From positions 972,349 to 1,036,348 of the forward strand of contig CACRXP010000071.1 of the NCBI GenBank assembly GCA_902702965.1: DNA of 64,000 nt, read 5' to 3'. The translations under genes and the position numbers were made by a program. The notes under the pieces were generated by a model, which was not told the DNA's origin, did not search any database, and worked only from the letters and a program-made list of their open reading frames with translations. Positions within the stretch are counted from its first letter, which is position 1. Every line of letters starts with the position of its first letter. Of this stretch, positions 50,601 to 62,600 are shown piece after piece. Origin of the DNA: Spirometra erinaceieuropaei. Taxonomy: Eukaryota > Platyhelminthes > Cestoda > Diphyllobothriidea > Diphyllobothriidae.

Positions 50601-53600
50601 CGCAAAGGCAACTGGCATCCAGGTCAGTTGAGCACCTGCCTAAATGGCTTCTAAAGCGAGAGAATAAGATTCCACTGTCTTCTATTACAAAACACCTCCT
50701 TGATAGCGGTCATTCGGTTGACCCCAAAACATCTTTTCGAGTATTAGTTCGAGCACGAACAATTCGGTTACTGCGCTACCTGGAGGCAGCCTACATACGG
50801 CGGGCGAAACCCGTCCTATGTTAACAGTTAGACCAAGTGGTCAACCTCAGCTTCCCTTGGTAGATCTGAGCCCTTTTGATTTACGAAATCCCTCGACGTG
50901 TTAACTTCCCCACTTTCTTTCCTATGTTGCGTTTTCAAGTTACCACCTTATTGATTAGTCTACGTGCAGTGTACGATGACCTTGCTGTTTTACATTGATT
51001 TTCTCTGTGGAAGTCCAAACCGCCTGACCAGACTTATTGCCGTGTGAATAGATTTCCCAGTCCGACCCCATTCCCTCTGCCCTTTTGCACGCAACAGTCA
51101 CCTTTCCATGCCGGCCGACTGTCTGATTATGAAATTGGATATATCGGCGGACAACTGCCGCTCCGGCTATTTGGGCGTGTTTGACCGTGTCCACCGTAAC
51201 AAAATATCGCCGCCTACTTTGCCTTCAGTGGGTGTGAAAGTTTTTTACGTTTTCAGGTGGCCACGACTACATTAGTGCGACAAAACAATGCTGATTAGCG
51301 CTGAGCAAAATATCAAGTTAACTCATCAAAGCAATTCATCCCGGCCCGACTTTCAACTTCCATTTGGTGCACCCGGTTCCCAGTGACCGCCCGCCCAGCC
51401 GCAGTAAGCGAGACGACAGGACCGACTTATTGGGACGTCCAAACAGGACATGAGAACAGGAACCGCCTGCAACACGTGTGGCGTTGAGCCAACTTACAGT
51501 GACATCAAGGTTGGGTTTAAGGCAAGAGTCAGAGTTAAGTTACGGGGTATGTTTAGAGTTAGATCTAAAGTTAGCGGTGACGTAAGACAGTGTCAAGTTC
51601 AGGGTTAATATAGGGGCTAGTCTTAAGTGCAGAACTAAGGTTTAGGGTAGGGTTAGGACCAAGACAAGGGCAACGGCTTGGTTTTATATGAGGGTTATTG
51701 TTGGGGTTAGGACACGGGAATATTTTGTTCATTCTAGAATTATGAGTAGGCCCACCTTTATTAATTGGGCAGTGCGTCCCTATTTCCATGTCCTGTTTAG
51801 AGGTCTACATAAGTTGGGTGAAACAGATTTCTGGGCACAGGTTTTTATGTCAAGTTCGCAAGCGTCACGCGACTTGCACCCGAGAGCAGTTTGCTGAGTG
51901 ATGATCGCCTATACCAGGAAATATGGTGCCCATTCGCATTAGCGAAGGTCACCTATCGACCCCTTAGTTCATAGCTAGGCGTTCAGCCTCCCTCTCTCTC
52001 CAACTCCTCACGTCTTGCCTTAGTGTTCTAGATTAGATTTCTTTGTCATTCTGGCCGCGGTTACCTGGAACATCAGCAGACCACACACGCCGACATAAAA
52101 TCACTTCGTGTTCTGGACTTGGCACGCCTTTGCATCCTCGAACTGGGTCCTTCGAACAGTACCCTCGTTGGAATTATGGTAACATGAGATTTCAGTTTAA
52201 AAAATGTACTAACACGAGTGGGCATTATACGGTTCTTTTAATGAAGCTGGCTACCTTCAGCTTAAGTGTTTCCATAGAAAGCCGGGCTACAACGAAAACA
52301 CCGCACTTGAATGCTTTGTTCTGGGTTTGTTCCGTAGGTTCTGACGAAATTGCATTTGTCCCGGGATAACTTGAAAACTGCCCGACCCGAAAATGAGCGA
52401 CAGAAGTAGATGAAACATGTGTTTCTTGTGTTGGGAGTGGTGTAACAGGATTTTCTGTCTAGAAATTCGCAGTATTCACAAAAGGCGCGCGGCTGCAAGG
52501 GAGTGTAGGCTGAAATCAGGTGTGTCAGGCGCAAGCTTTGAGGGATCCCCACAGTAGAGAGCTCTTATGCGTGACCATGCTGGTCCTCCCGCCCACACTC
52601 TAACGGTTACATTTGGATCATATCAGAGGCCTGGTGAAAAGCCCACTGGCGCTTGTGGTTCTGCTAGCTGACAGGATAGTGAATGGGACGACTTGAATGA
52701 GCCCTCGACCCACATCGATCTGGCAATCCAACAAACGTTAGTTACCGGCCTTTATTTGCTCTACCTGTAGAAACAGTGTCCTGGCTACCTTGTCGTCATG
52801 ACCACCCATGAGTCGAAAACCCGGTGGTGAAGCGGACAGTAACTAGTTTGAACTACAGCAGCTCGACTGCACTTGGACCAGTTTCGGACCTTCGAGTCTA
52901 CTTTCACACTTTTGGCCGGGACTCTTGAGGCCAAGATTTTTCGGTTTTGTAAGAAAAATGCGGCTCTAAAGTATGAAGTCGCACAGACAGTGCTTCGTGC
53001 CTACCAAAATTAACGTCTCTGGCACGCCAACAGTAGGAGTCATTCAGATCGACTTGACTACACGCACGCATGCACGCCGTCATTCCCAACAACGAAACCC
53101 AACTGCCCTCTCCAACGACGGCTTAATGTCAGCCAGATTAATTCCAAATGAGATAAAGGCATTATCGGCAGGGCACCCAGTGTAGACTCGAGCTTCGCAG
53201 TGCACAAAAGTCAGCGAACATGCAGTAAATGTGCTACTGCATGAAATATTAGCCGAAATTTTTAAATGTGTTATTTTTCGCTTTTTAATTTCCCCAGACA
53301 TTATCTACGAACTTGGAGTAGATCATTTTATTCAAGGTCTATAGGCTCAGACCCAGAATTTTATACATGAATATTTGGGCCAAAGTCCATCAGCCACAGC
53401 GGGTAACCGCGTAATATTCATTAACTGCCGACAGGCAGCTAGTAGTATACTCTAGGGCAAGGTGATACCATGCTAGCTGCCTGTCGGCAGATAATAAGTA
53501 CCACGCGGTTACCCGCTGTGGCTGCTGGACTTTGGCCCAAATATTCATGTATAAAATTCTGGGTCTGTGTCTATAGACCTTGAATAAACTGATCTTCTCC

Positions 53601-56600
53601 ACCTTCGTAGATAATTTCTGAGGAAATTAAAAAGTGACAATCTCTAAAGTGGAGTATCTACCAGAAAACACACGGGGAATGCTGGGGGACCCACTGACGA
53701 GCCAAATCCCTCGCAGCAGCGCCATGCAGCGGTAAAACATCGGCGAAACACGCATGCATGGGCTTTTATCTAGCACCTGTGCTGTTAGTATGGTATCACC
53801 TTACCCTAGAATGTGTCACTGATTAGAAGAAATTACTTAAGCAGGGTTCTAAGACTAACTATCAGGCAACCTCTGTGAAAAATATTTCAGTCACGTCAGG
53901 ATTTCGGCTTCCTAGCGAGCTTCTTTAGGGTCGTTTGCGAAAATTACACGATATAAAAATAAAAAATATATAAATACATAAATAAGCACTGAAGTAGTAT
54001 GATTTTTTTACTATTGTATTTCGATATACTTAAAAATTCGAACATAATTTAAGGAAAACGGACGAAAAACATTTCTTCATAAGCATCGTTGGTAGCAGAT
54101 ACCGTCTTCGTCAAATGGTATTTTTCGCTCTTGAAAAAGGCCTCCAATCATGAAATTTTTTAAGACAGTGAAATGTTCTCCCACTAAACATCGTACCTGT
54201 CCACTAATAAGTGCCTTTCGTGAAGTATGCAACGCGGTCCACAAGCACTGCAAAATTTTATGAGCCCAATACGACTTCTCAATAATATATATGCATGTGT
54301 GTCTTTCCTTACAGGAAAGATATACAGCTTGTAGTTTGAAAATTCTGGTTAGGTCCAAAATTATTCTGTAATCGAGAAGGCTTTTTTTAAACCAGAGGGT
54401 AGGTTTTCTATAAGTATCCAACTTAATGAAGACATAGGGTGCTACCAACTACGCACAAGAAAGAATACGTTTGCGCGCATTCTTCGAAATATATTTGAAT
54501 TTATAAGAACATGGAAAATATATATAAAAATGCATACTACATAAATAGTCATTTTCCACAGTGTAGTTTTCGCTAGCGAATGGAAAGAAGTTCGTTCAAA
54601 AGCTGACACCCAGATCTGACTGAAATATTCTGGCGATAGTTATTCCTACGATCCTAATTCAGCAATCGTTTCCATTCGAAGTCACACTCCAGAGTTTCGG
54701 CTGACACCCCATGAGATAGCACATTTACTGCAAGTTTGACAACAACTTGAAGAATGTCCACAGAAAAGTTGGAAGTAGACAATATATATGTATATCTATT
54801 CACTCGGGAATGGTTACACACTAGTCCATTGGCTTGCCGAAGCAAACAAGCTTCGCATGGGTGACAAAGGTCACGAACAGGCAACCACCTACTAGGCCGA
54901 AGTCTGCCAAACTATGATAGCAGAGGGGAGACGACAGAGTCTGGGGGGTAGATTGATACAGCACTGTTTCGGGCTTGTTTGCCTTCATTCACCCAGTCAT
55001 AACCCTGACAACCAGCTGGAACTGGAAACACAAACATGCGCTCACACACCTGGCGCAGTTGGTCCACCACTGGGGTCTACCAGATAGGTCATAAGCACTT
55101 CATCGAACCTAAGTTCATCAGTGTCTCGCCTCTGTCGCTGCAGATCGGGTGTTTATATATTTATATATGTAATACCATGTATACACACATATGAGTGCCA
55201 CCTACTCGTCAACTCCTGGGCGCCGCCACCGCTGCCTGAACTGACAGCACTAGAACCGCCGCCGCCACCACCACCGACATTCGGGCCACCACAGACGGAC
55301 ATGTCTAGACCAGCGTGACCAACGAACGGAGGGTAATTGCCGGCCGCGGCCAGGAGCCCATTCTTTGCGGAGCCGCTGTGCATTCGACCACGGGAAACGG
55401 ACTGATCGATGCCACGTGTGCAGAGGATGGAGGGCGGAAAGTCGTCGGTATTAAGCTTCCGACTGGCGCTGATGGGGCCCGTCGGGAAGGCCGAGTTCAG
55501 CATAGAGGAGTGGTAGGGATGTTGATGGTAAGGGCCGTAGGCCAAAGCAGCTGCGTCCGCACTGGTGGGGAACCCGGACGTCGAGTAGGGCGATATACGC
55601 GGATCGAGGTGTTCTCGAGGACACCTAAGACCCGTAGGATCCCCCACACAGTTCTGTCCAAAGGGGTTTGTTGGAAAGTAGAATGGCTGCTGCCAATGGC
55701 GCCCACTGTTACGTCCAAAGGCGCTGCTCTCTACATCTTCCTGGGGACCCCGATAACCCCGTGCCGACGGCGGGAGTTGGTCGGTGGTTGGACGACCAGG
55801 CTGAGCGTAGGGATTTGTGCATGAGGCTTGATTTGAATGGGCTGCCGGTTGAGATAAGAACCGGACATCGGATGGGTCACGATAGCCACTGCTGCCGAAG
55901 TCACCGAAGCCATGCTGCAAGAAGATGGATTCGAAACACTGTTAGGGGAAAAAAATTCTCGATATCGAATGCCACAATACTTGGGAATGTGCATCCGCCG
56001 GCAAAGTTGCGGGCTTTAATTTAACTCATGCACCAAAGAAGTGTCTGATCAGTTTGAAATATGCTCAGATTACATCTAAATAGTTGGAAAATCCAATTTG
56101 CATAAATGGGCGAAAGCCAGGCCGCAATCGACCTTCGGGAATGTGGTGGCAGTGGAGAGGGCAATGCGTCTGGCCCCAGACCTCGGGACGGCTTTGCTTA
56201 TGGCATCAGAAATTCTCCGCATCCAGCGGCCTGATTTTGTTCACGCTAGTCCACTAGCTTTCCCTGCCAGTGCGCGAATACCAACACCCTCCGCCGTGCG
56301 GATCGAGATGGCCAGGACCACGAAAGGCGCTATTTCGTACCGGCTTACGTGCGTGCGGCTCGATTTGCCCCCTTTGTAGCGGCCAAAATCCCCGGGTCGC
56401 GGGGGAGGCGGCACTAACTGGATGGCGCCAAGCTTTAGACGTCCACTTCCCTCTCCCACGTAGACCCCCCCCCTCCCCCTGTCCCCGGACGACTGACTGA
56501 CAGTCCCTCTTACACACGCAAGTTGTTGGACTCGTCCACCTAGCAGGAGCCAAAAGTTCCTCCGTCCCAGAGCCCGCCTCCCGCTCCCCCTACGCCCTTC

Positions 56601-59600
56601 CCTCAGCTCTCCGCCTCCCCAATATCGTAAATTCATCGCCTCGCGCAGACGCTGCGCGACCTCAGTCTGCGAGCCCGCGAACTGAGCGAGTGAGTGCCTC
56701 GTGCCAGCCCCAAGCCCTCCTCCTCCCCCTCTCCTTCTGGTGTGGCGTCAAGTCCACCCAGCAGACGCACACACTCCCGACAGCTCCTCCCCGCCTTGCC
56801 TGCGGGTCAGGGCTGACGGTCATTGTCAGAACTTGACAGCAGCCTGATCCCCTCCTCGTTCGCGTGAATTTAAAATACACATGGTTACAAATTGAAGGCA
56901 GTGGGAAAGGGAACCTTTGCACAATGGCTCTTGTCGGTCTCAACTAAACAAATGGACGTAATTCAGGGACCGGCAAAACCCTACTCGCGAAGACATTCGG
57001 AAGCTTTCTTCTGCCAACTCAATCCCACGCCGGCACACACACGGTTTTTACCTGGGGTCAGCGTAGGTCGATGCATGTCACTCTCCTGTGGTCAAATAGG
57101 TCTGCCACCAACAAGTACGCCGCCCTAGTCAAAAAGAGGTGCCTGCATTGTATAGATTCTGGGGTTAGGACCTGACTGATTGACGATGACGAACAATCCA
57201 GGCATGATCGTCTAGGGGGAGGGGAGCTCTCACCGATCAGGTTACGGGACCTGCTTGTCCCGTTGTGCCTTGAAGATCAATGTACAGCCCTCGCAGGCAG
57301 TCGCATGATGACCACGAATATATGCCGAAGGGAGTTCTGACAAAGGCAGGGGAGACAGGAATTGCCATTTCAGGTTTTTTGTCGTCATCAGCCGGCCTTT
57401 CTCAGTCCCAGGTTTTCAGCACCCAGGTTTCGAACCCGGGGTCTTTGGTCATTTGGTCTAACGCTTTACCATTAGGCTACGGGGCCAGGAATAGCCTCTC
57501 CGAGTTTCATTGTTAAAGACAGTAATATCTTTGAATTATTCATTCTTCTTCGTTTACTTTTGTCTTGGAGTTCTGATTTAAGACACCCACTGGCAATCAC
57601 ACGGAGACGGCTTATTTGCCTTCCTCGACCGGCCAATTACGCCCCAGACCCAGCCAATAAGACCTTAGATTTGATGAATTTTTACCGATGACTGAGCCTG
57701 AGGTTTCACCGATCTCAGATCGCAGGTCCCTGGCTCAGGGCCAGAGCACTGCACTTCGACTCACCCGAAGGCGGCTGATTAAAATTTGCTTTCGACCGCT
57801 TCCCAACTCGAGGTCGGGGCATGCTTAGGCTATCGAGATGATAAACGGAAGTGAAGAAACCATAGGTGTAAGTGGATTATTTGAAATCTGCCATGACACC
57901 TATGAATTACGTGAGCCCGGTAGTCATCTGGTGGATTCGAGGTGGATTACTTAGGGAATCCTGCTTGGGCAGCCAGCTTACTGTCTCAGATTTGGTGGAT
58001 TCCGGACGCTGCAGTAGGTTAGACGGCATAAACTTGACCCAGATGTGATTAAACTCGCGTCGTCCGGTGGGGCCTCGTAGCTCAGGTGGCTGTACTAAGG
58101 CCTCCCCTTGCTGTCGTGGGATCGAATCTCATCGAGGCACCGAGTTTTTCACAATTGGGTAAAAGTGAACATAGTAATTCGCTTCTCCCCATCATTATCA
58201 TCATTTACGCTCATTCATCCCCGGAGAGAAAACGTACATGTGGACAGTGAAGTTTGAACCAGTGCGTGCCACCTCCCTCCTTTGGTGCAACCGTAGTGAG
58301 TTTTGGATAAACTGGCTTTGTGTCTCAGAGTATCCACAAACGTATCGCTGTTCTTGTCGGGAGAGTAGAAGAAGCTACCTTGGAGTTGGCGAGAAACGAA
58401 TGAGCTATCGAGTCACAAGACCACAGATCAACCTCCAAAGTGTCTCCATCTTCCACTGCTGATGCACATTGCAAAATAACCACCAAATAAGAGACCAAGC
58501 AGAAAATCAGTTGGGCATATCGATTAAAGACACTGTTTTGTCGCAATCTTTACACGCGAATTTGGCTTATTACTACTCATCTTACTAATCCAAATAATTT
58601 AACTAAAGTGCAGTCTTGAAGTAGTACTCGCCGTGGGCTCTTGCGCTCGTTACCAGACTAAATGCTGGTCAGTGATGATCCTTGCATTTTTTGGCAGCGA
58701 CCAATAACTGGGAGTGATGGTAGAAGTCGTACAGAAGATATATTGCCAGATGTAGTAGGTGCACTACTACTAGCAGTCGTGTTATTGTATGGTAATAGCG
58801 TTAGCAATAGCAATTTTTTGACATATCTGGTCTGTTTGGCCCGCCTCCGAGTTTGTCCAGAACTCGATTCATCTATCAGCACCATCCTGGTCTTTTGCTA
58901 TTTTTACTAGGACTGCTGAATGATGCATTTGTTCGCCTGGCACTGAGCCTGAGACCCCTGCATTACGTCCCTTCCCTCCCCCACCGTCAGCCAGACGCAG
59001 AGAACGGAGTCTCAAGTGCGCATCCACACGTCTCATTCAACTCAATCATGACTACCACAACCGCTGTGACTCCTCGTCCCCCCCCCCCCTCTGCGCGCGC
59101 CTCACCTTCACGGGAAGGATGAGAACCGAGATGGGCTTGCTACGTCGGGAAACGACGCTGATGCTGATGCGCATCCCCCCCTCCCAAAGTGGCTTGGCCC
59201 GGCCCACTACCAACGCCGCCACAAAACGACTGCCTCAATCCACACTCGCAGGCGCTGCTTGCAGCTGCTGCTGCTGCCATCCAGCACCACCCGACCATTC
59301 CAGACCCAAACAAATCGAGACCGTTTCCGCCTCCCTGTCTTCTTTCCCTCCCCCCGTGTCTGTAAGCGTGTGCTCGGACGTGCGAGCACAGGCAAGCTCC
59401 GCGTTTGACATGCGCGAGTGGTATTGATTTCCTGTCATAACAGACACAAGCGTCAGTCGCGAGAGTGGGAGCGGCGACACATTGCAGGCCAAGTTGTACT
59501 TACGCTCCGTTCCAGCCCCAACCTCCTGCACAACCACCCTCCATCCCGCCTCCCCCGCCCTCCGACACGTTATCTTAGATTTTAAACAATCGGAATTTGT

Positions 59601-62600
59601 GCACGTGTGGTGGTGATATGCTCGAGAGTCACATGAACAAGGCGTCTTGATGAAACACGAGTTTTAACAACGAGAAGTTTGAAAAACGAGGAGTTTGACG
59701 GCTCAACCGTCGTCGGCGCAGTTGTAATTTGCGCACGAGTTTGTTTACAGTGCTTGCATTGGCTCTCCCCGTGCTGAAGCAAATCGCACCTAAGCCGGGA
59801 TTTCGTGAGTACTTTCGTCGTGGCCGCCTTCTCAAGTCGCTCGCAGTTGGGGTCGCGTACACAAGCCGGAGGCTATGAGCAGAGAGGTCGGAAGACCCAC
59901 TTCCGTGGTAGGAAACGCTCGGAGTAGTTTACCGGATCTGGTGCAGTTGCGAACAAAGTAACAATGTCAGAGAAAGGGGAAATTACCCATGTGGATGTCC
60001 GATCAAATATGAACAGTGAATAATAATAATAATTTTTAGTGAGCACCCGGGTAGACGCTGACACCAACTTTAAAGTCATCGCTCATTCGACCGGACGAGG
60101 CTGAAGTTCTTGCGTGAGGTGACAGCAACATGGACCGCGAACTGTTTCAGTCGTGGTGCTCCTGCTAACAGTCTATCAACAAGCACGGCAATCTCCGCTT
60201 CCCACTCTCATTCGATGCTCAGACTCCGTCCAAGTGTGGTAATTGGTCACGTGAAGAGCGGATGGGTGAAAACTGCCTCCAGTAGCAATACTGATGAACC
60301 AAATTGTCGAGTTATTATTTCACCAATCACAAACCCCGGCGGTGGCAGTTGACTCGGATGCGTGCGTCCAAGCCATCATCGCACCGCGTACCAACAGACA
60401 CGGGCAACGAAAGGGTGTAGGACCCCCAACTAACTTGAACTAGCCTGTGGATCGTGTCATACGCCGAATGATGGTAGAGGGGGTTTTACGGGTGGGACAG
60501 CACACAGGGCGGAGAGCCAGAAGACACTGAAAATAGATAAATTTCTGCCGAAAGCCTTATCGTACGCTGCAATTCGGCAAAGAAGATGAGCGCGAAAACC
60601 AAAGAATAAACAAAAAACCTTTTTTCCGGAAACTAACGGACTTTCAATGAAACGTCGCTTACAAGTTTGCACTTAGTTAGGAAGGGAAGGAGATTTCAAA
60701 CAATGGGGTCGGCGAATCACAGAACACTTCTACGCCTAAGTCTGTCTAAGCCCGAGACCTGGGTATGGTTGCCTTATCAGCCGTCGTCAGCCAGTTGTAC
60801 CCAAGACTAATTTGGATAACTTGGTCCCAACCCGGGCCTTTCGGTTATTGAGTAGTAGGACAAACGTTCAACCGCTGGGGTCACGCGTTGCCGACTGAGG
60901 AGGGCTAGTAACCCAGAGATGGTCTCTATCGAAGGGTATTGGACTGGACTACCTGCTGTTGTGCAACTCCCCGCAGGGACCCTAAATTGACCTCCAAGCA
61001 GGCCGAGACGACTTTGTTAGACAGACAGATTGAGATTTTGAAAAAAAATCGGAAAGATCGACAGCATTTACTTCAGGGGCATTTGAATAAGCGCCGTCGG
61101 CCTGTTTTGAGAGGAGATGAGGATCAATTCCTTGCGGTCCTGCACGACATTAAAGAAGCATTTGTTGTCTAATTGCTATAACTTAATTTGGAGTTTGGTT
61201 TTGCAATACAGGCAACAAAAATTTAAATCTGATTCTGATTTTGGTCAGTATTTATAAGAGTAGGAATCGCGCTATCGTAGCGCCAAAATTAATTTGTAAA
61301 CCTGGACTAAATACCCGAAACAGCCCTTTTCAAGTTTGCCTAAAAAGTTGACATGAATATTTGGACTGAATTCCAACAGTTTCTGCTGCCGAAGTTCAGT
61401 CGGTATGATGTAAATACACATGAAGATTGAATTTTTACTGTTGCAAGATTTAGTTAATATTTGTGCTGGGGTTATAGTAAACCAATCTTCAAACGCAGAC
61501 GAACCAGCGACGTCAAAATGTCTTTCTGAGATAATCCAGAAGGCAACATACATATGCGAATCCGGCTGCACGTGCGTGCGGACTAGACATTAACGCTAAA
61601 ATCCAGAAAGTGTGGAGTGTTGGGTCCGAAAGAGCTATCAAAACAGTGTTGTTTTGGCGTCTAGGTCGTTGGATAATTACTGCACACTTTGCTTAATGAC
61701 ACAGCTTGTCTGTCAAGAAATTTCGGCGAGGACCCGTGAATGCTGTGAACTGTCTACAGTACAGAAGGCAACATAGAGTAAGTGGACTAACTCATGAAAT
61801 CTTAACAAAAATTCCGAAATGCGTTTCCGTTTCGAAAAGATTAATTGAGTAAGGTTGTAAAACCAATCATCGTGCAGCCTAATTCTATAATAATTCAGTA
61901 ATGCCAGGATGCCGGCTTTCGAACAAACTTCTTTCCAGCTGCATCTGAAAACCATACTTCGCAAAAAATGGCTACTTATGTAGCATGCATTTTTTTCGTA
62001 GCTTTCCAATGCCCTTAAAGATTCAATTATATTTCATGGAAAACATGCATAAAATTACTCATTCTTTCGCTCATGCAGTAGACAATTACGTCTTCTTTCA
62101 ATTTTACACTCGAAGGAAGGATAGAATTTAGTTTTACAGAACTTTTCCGATTCCCGAGTAATTTTGAACCCGACATGCCGTTACTCTTGCATTCAGGGTT
62201 CCCTAACTGCAAGCCGTATAATTTCCGCGTATGGGAAACCATACATACCTACATATGGTCTCTTAAGGGGAGACCTTATGGGCTCATAAAATTAAGCATT
62301 GGATTTGAGCCACATTGTTAACTTTACAAGCCACATTGGTAAATGCAGAGACATGACGTTTTATGAAGGGCATTTCACGGTATTAAAAAATCTCAAATTA
62401 GAAACTCTTTAAAACCGAATTATACCCTTCCTTCGAGTGTAAAATTGAAAGAAGACGTAATTTTCGACTGAATGAGCAAAATATAATTAGATCTTTAAGG
62501 ACATCGGAAAGCCATGAAAAAATGCATACTAATTAAGTAGTCATATTTTACGGAGTGTGGTTTTTAGATGCAGCCGGAAAGAAATTTGTTCAAAAGGCGG

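Larger units (their letters stand above)
47662..55205 (-). other. MEIS intron between linker exon and homeodomain (7.5 kb)
   Basis: It contains a GIY-YIG retroelement remnant (50,528-50,824), a SINE tail near 49,160, degenerate telomere-like sequence at 51,505-51,720 and a foldback element with a nested insertion (53,223-54,730). The stretches 47.7-49.1 kb and 51.9-53.2 kb show nothing I recognise. Confidence 0.7.

Noticed and set aside
55315..55824. 169-codon plus-strand frame
   Set aside because: It is a shadow of the MEIS linker exon on the minus strand, whose splice phases fit its neighbours.
57420..57486. Possible tRNA gene on the minus strand
   Set aside because: Good B box, but it continues into the SINE tail shared with other copies and the anticodon stem is poor.
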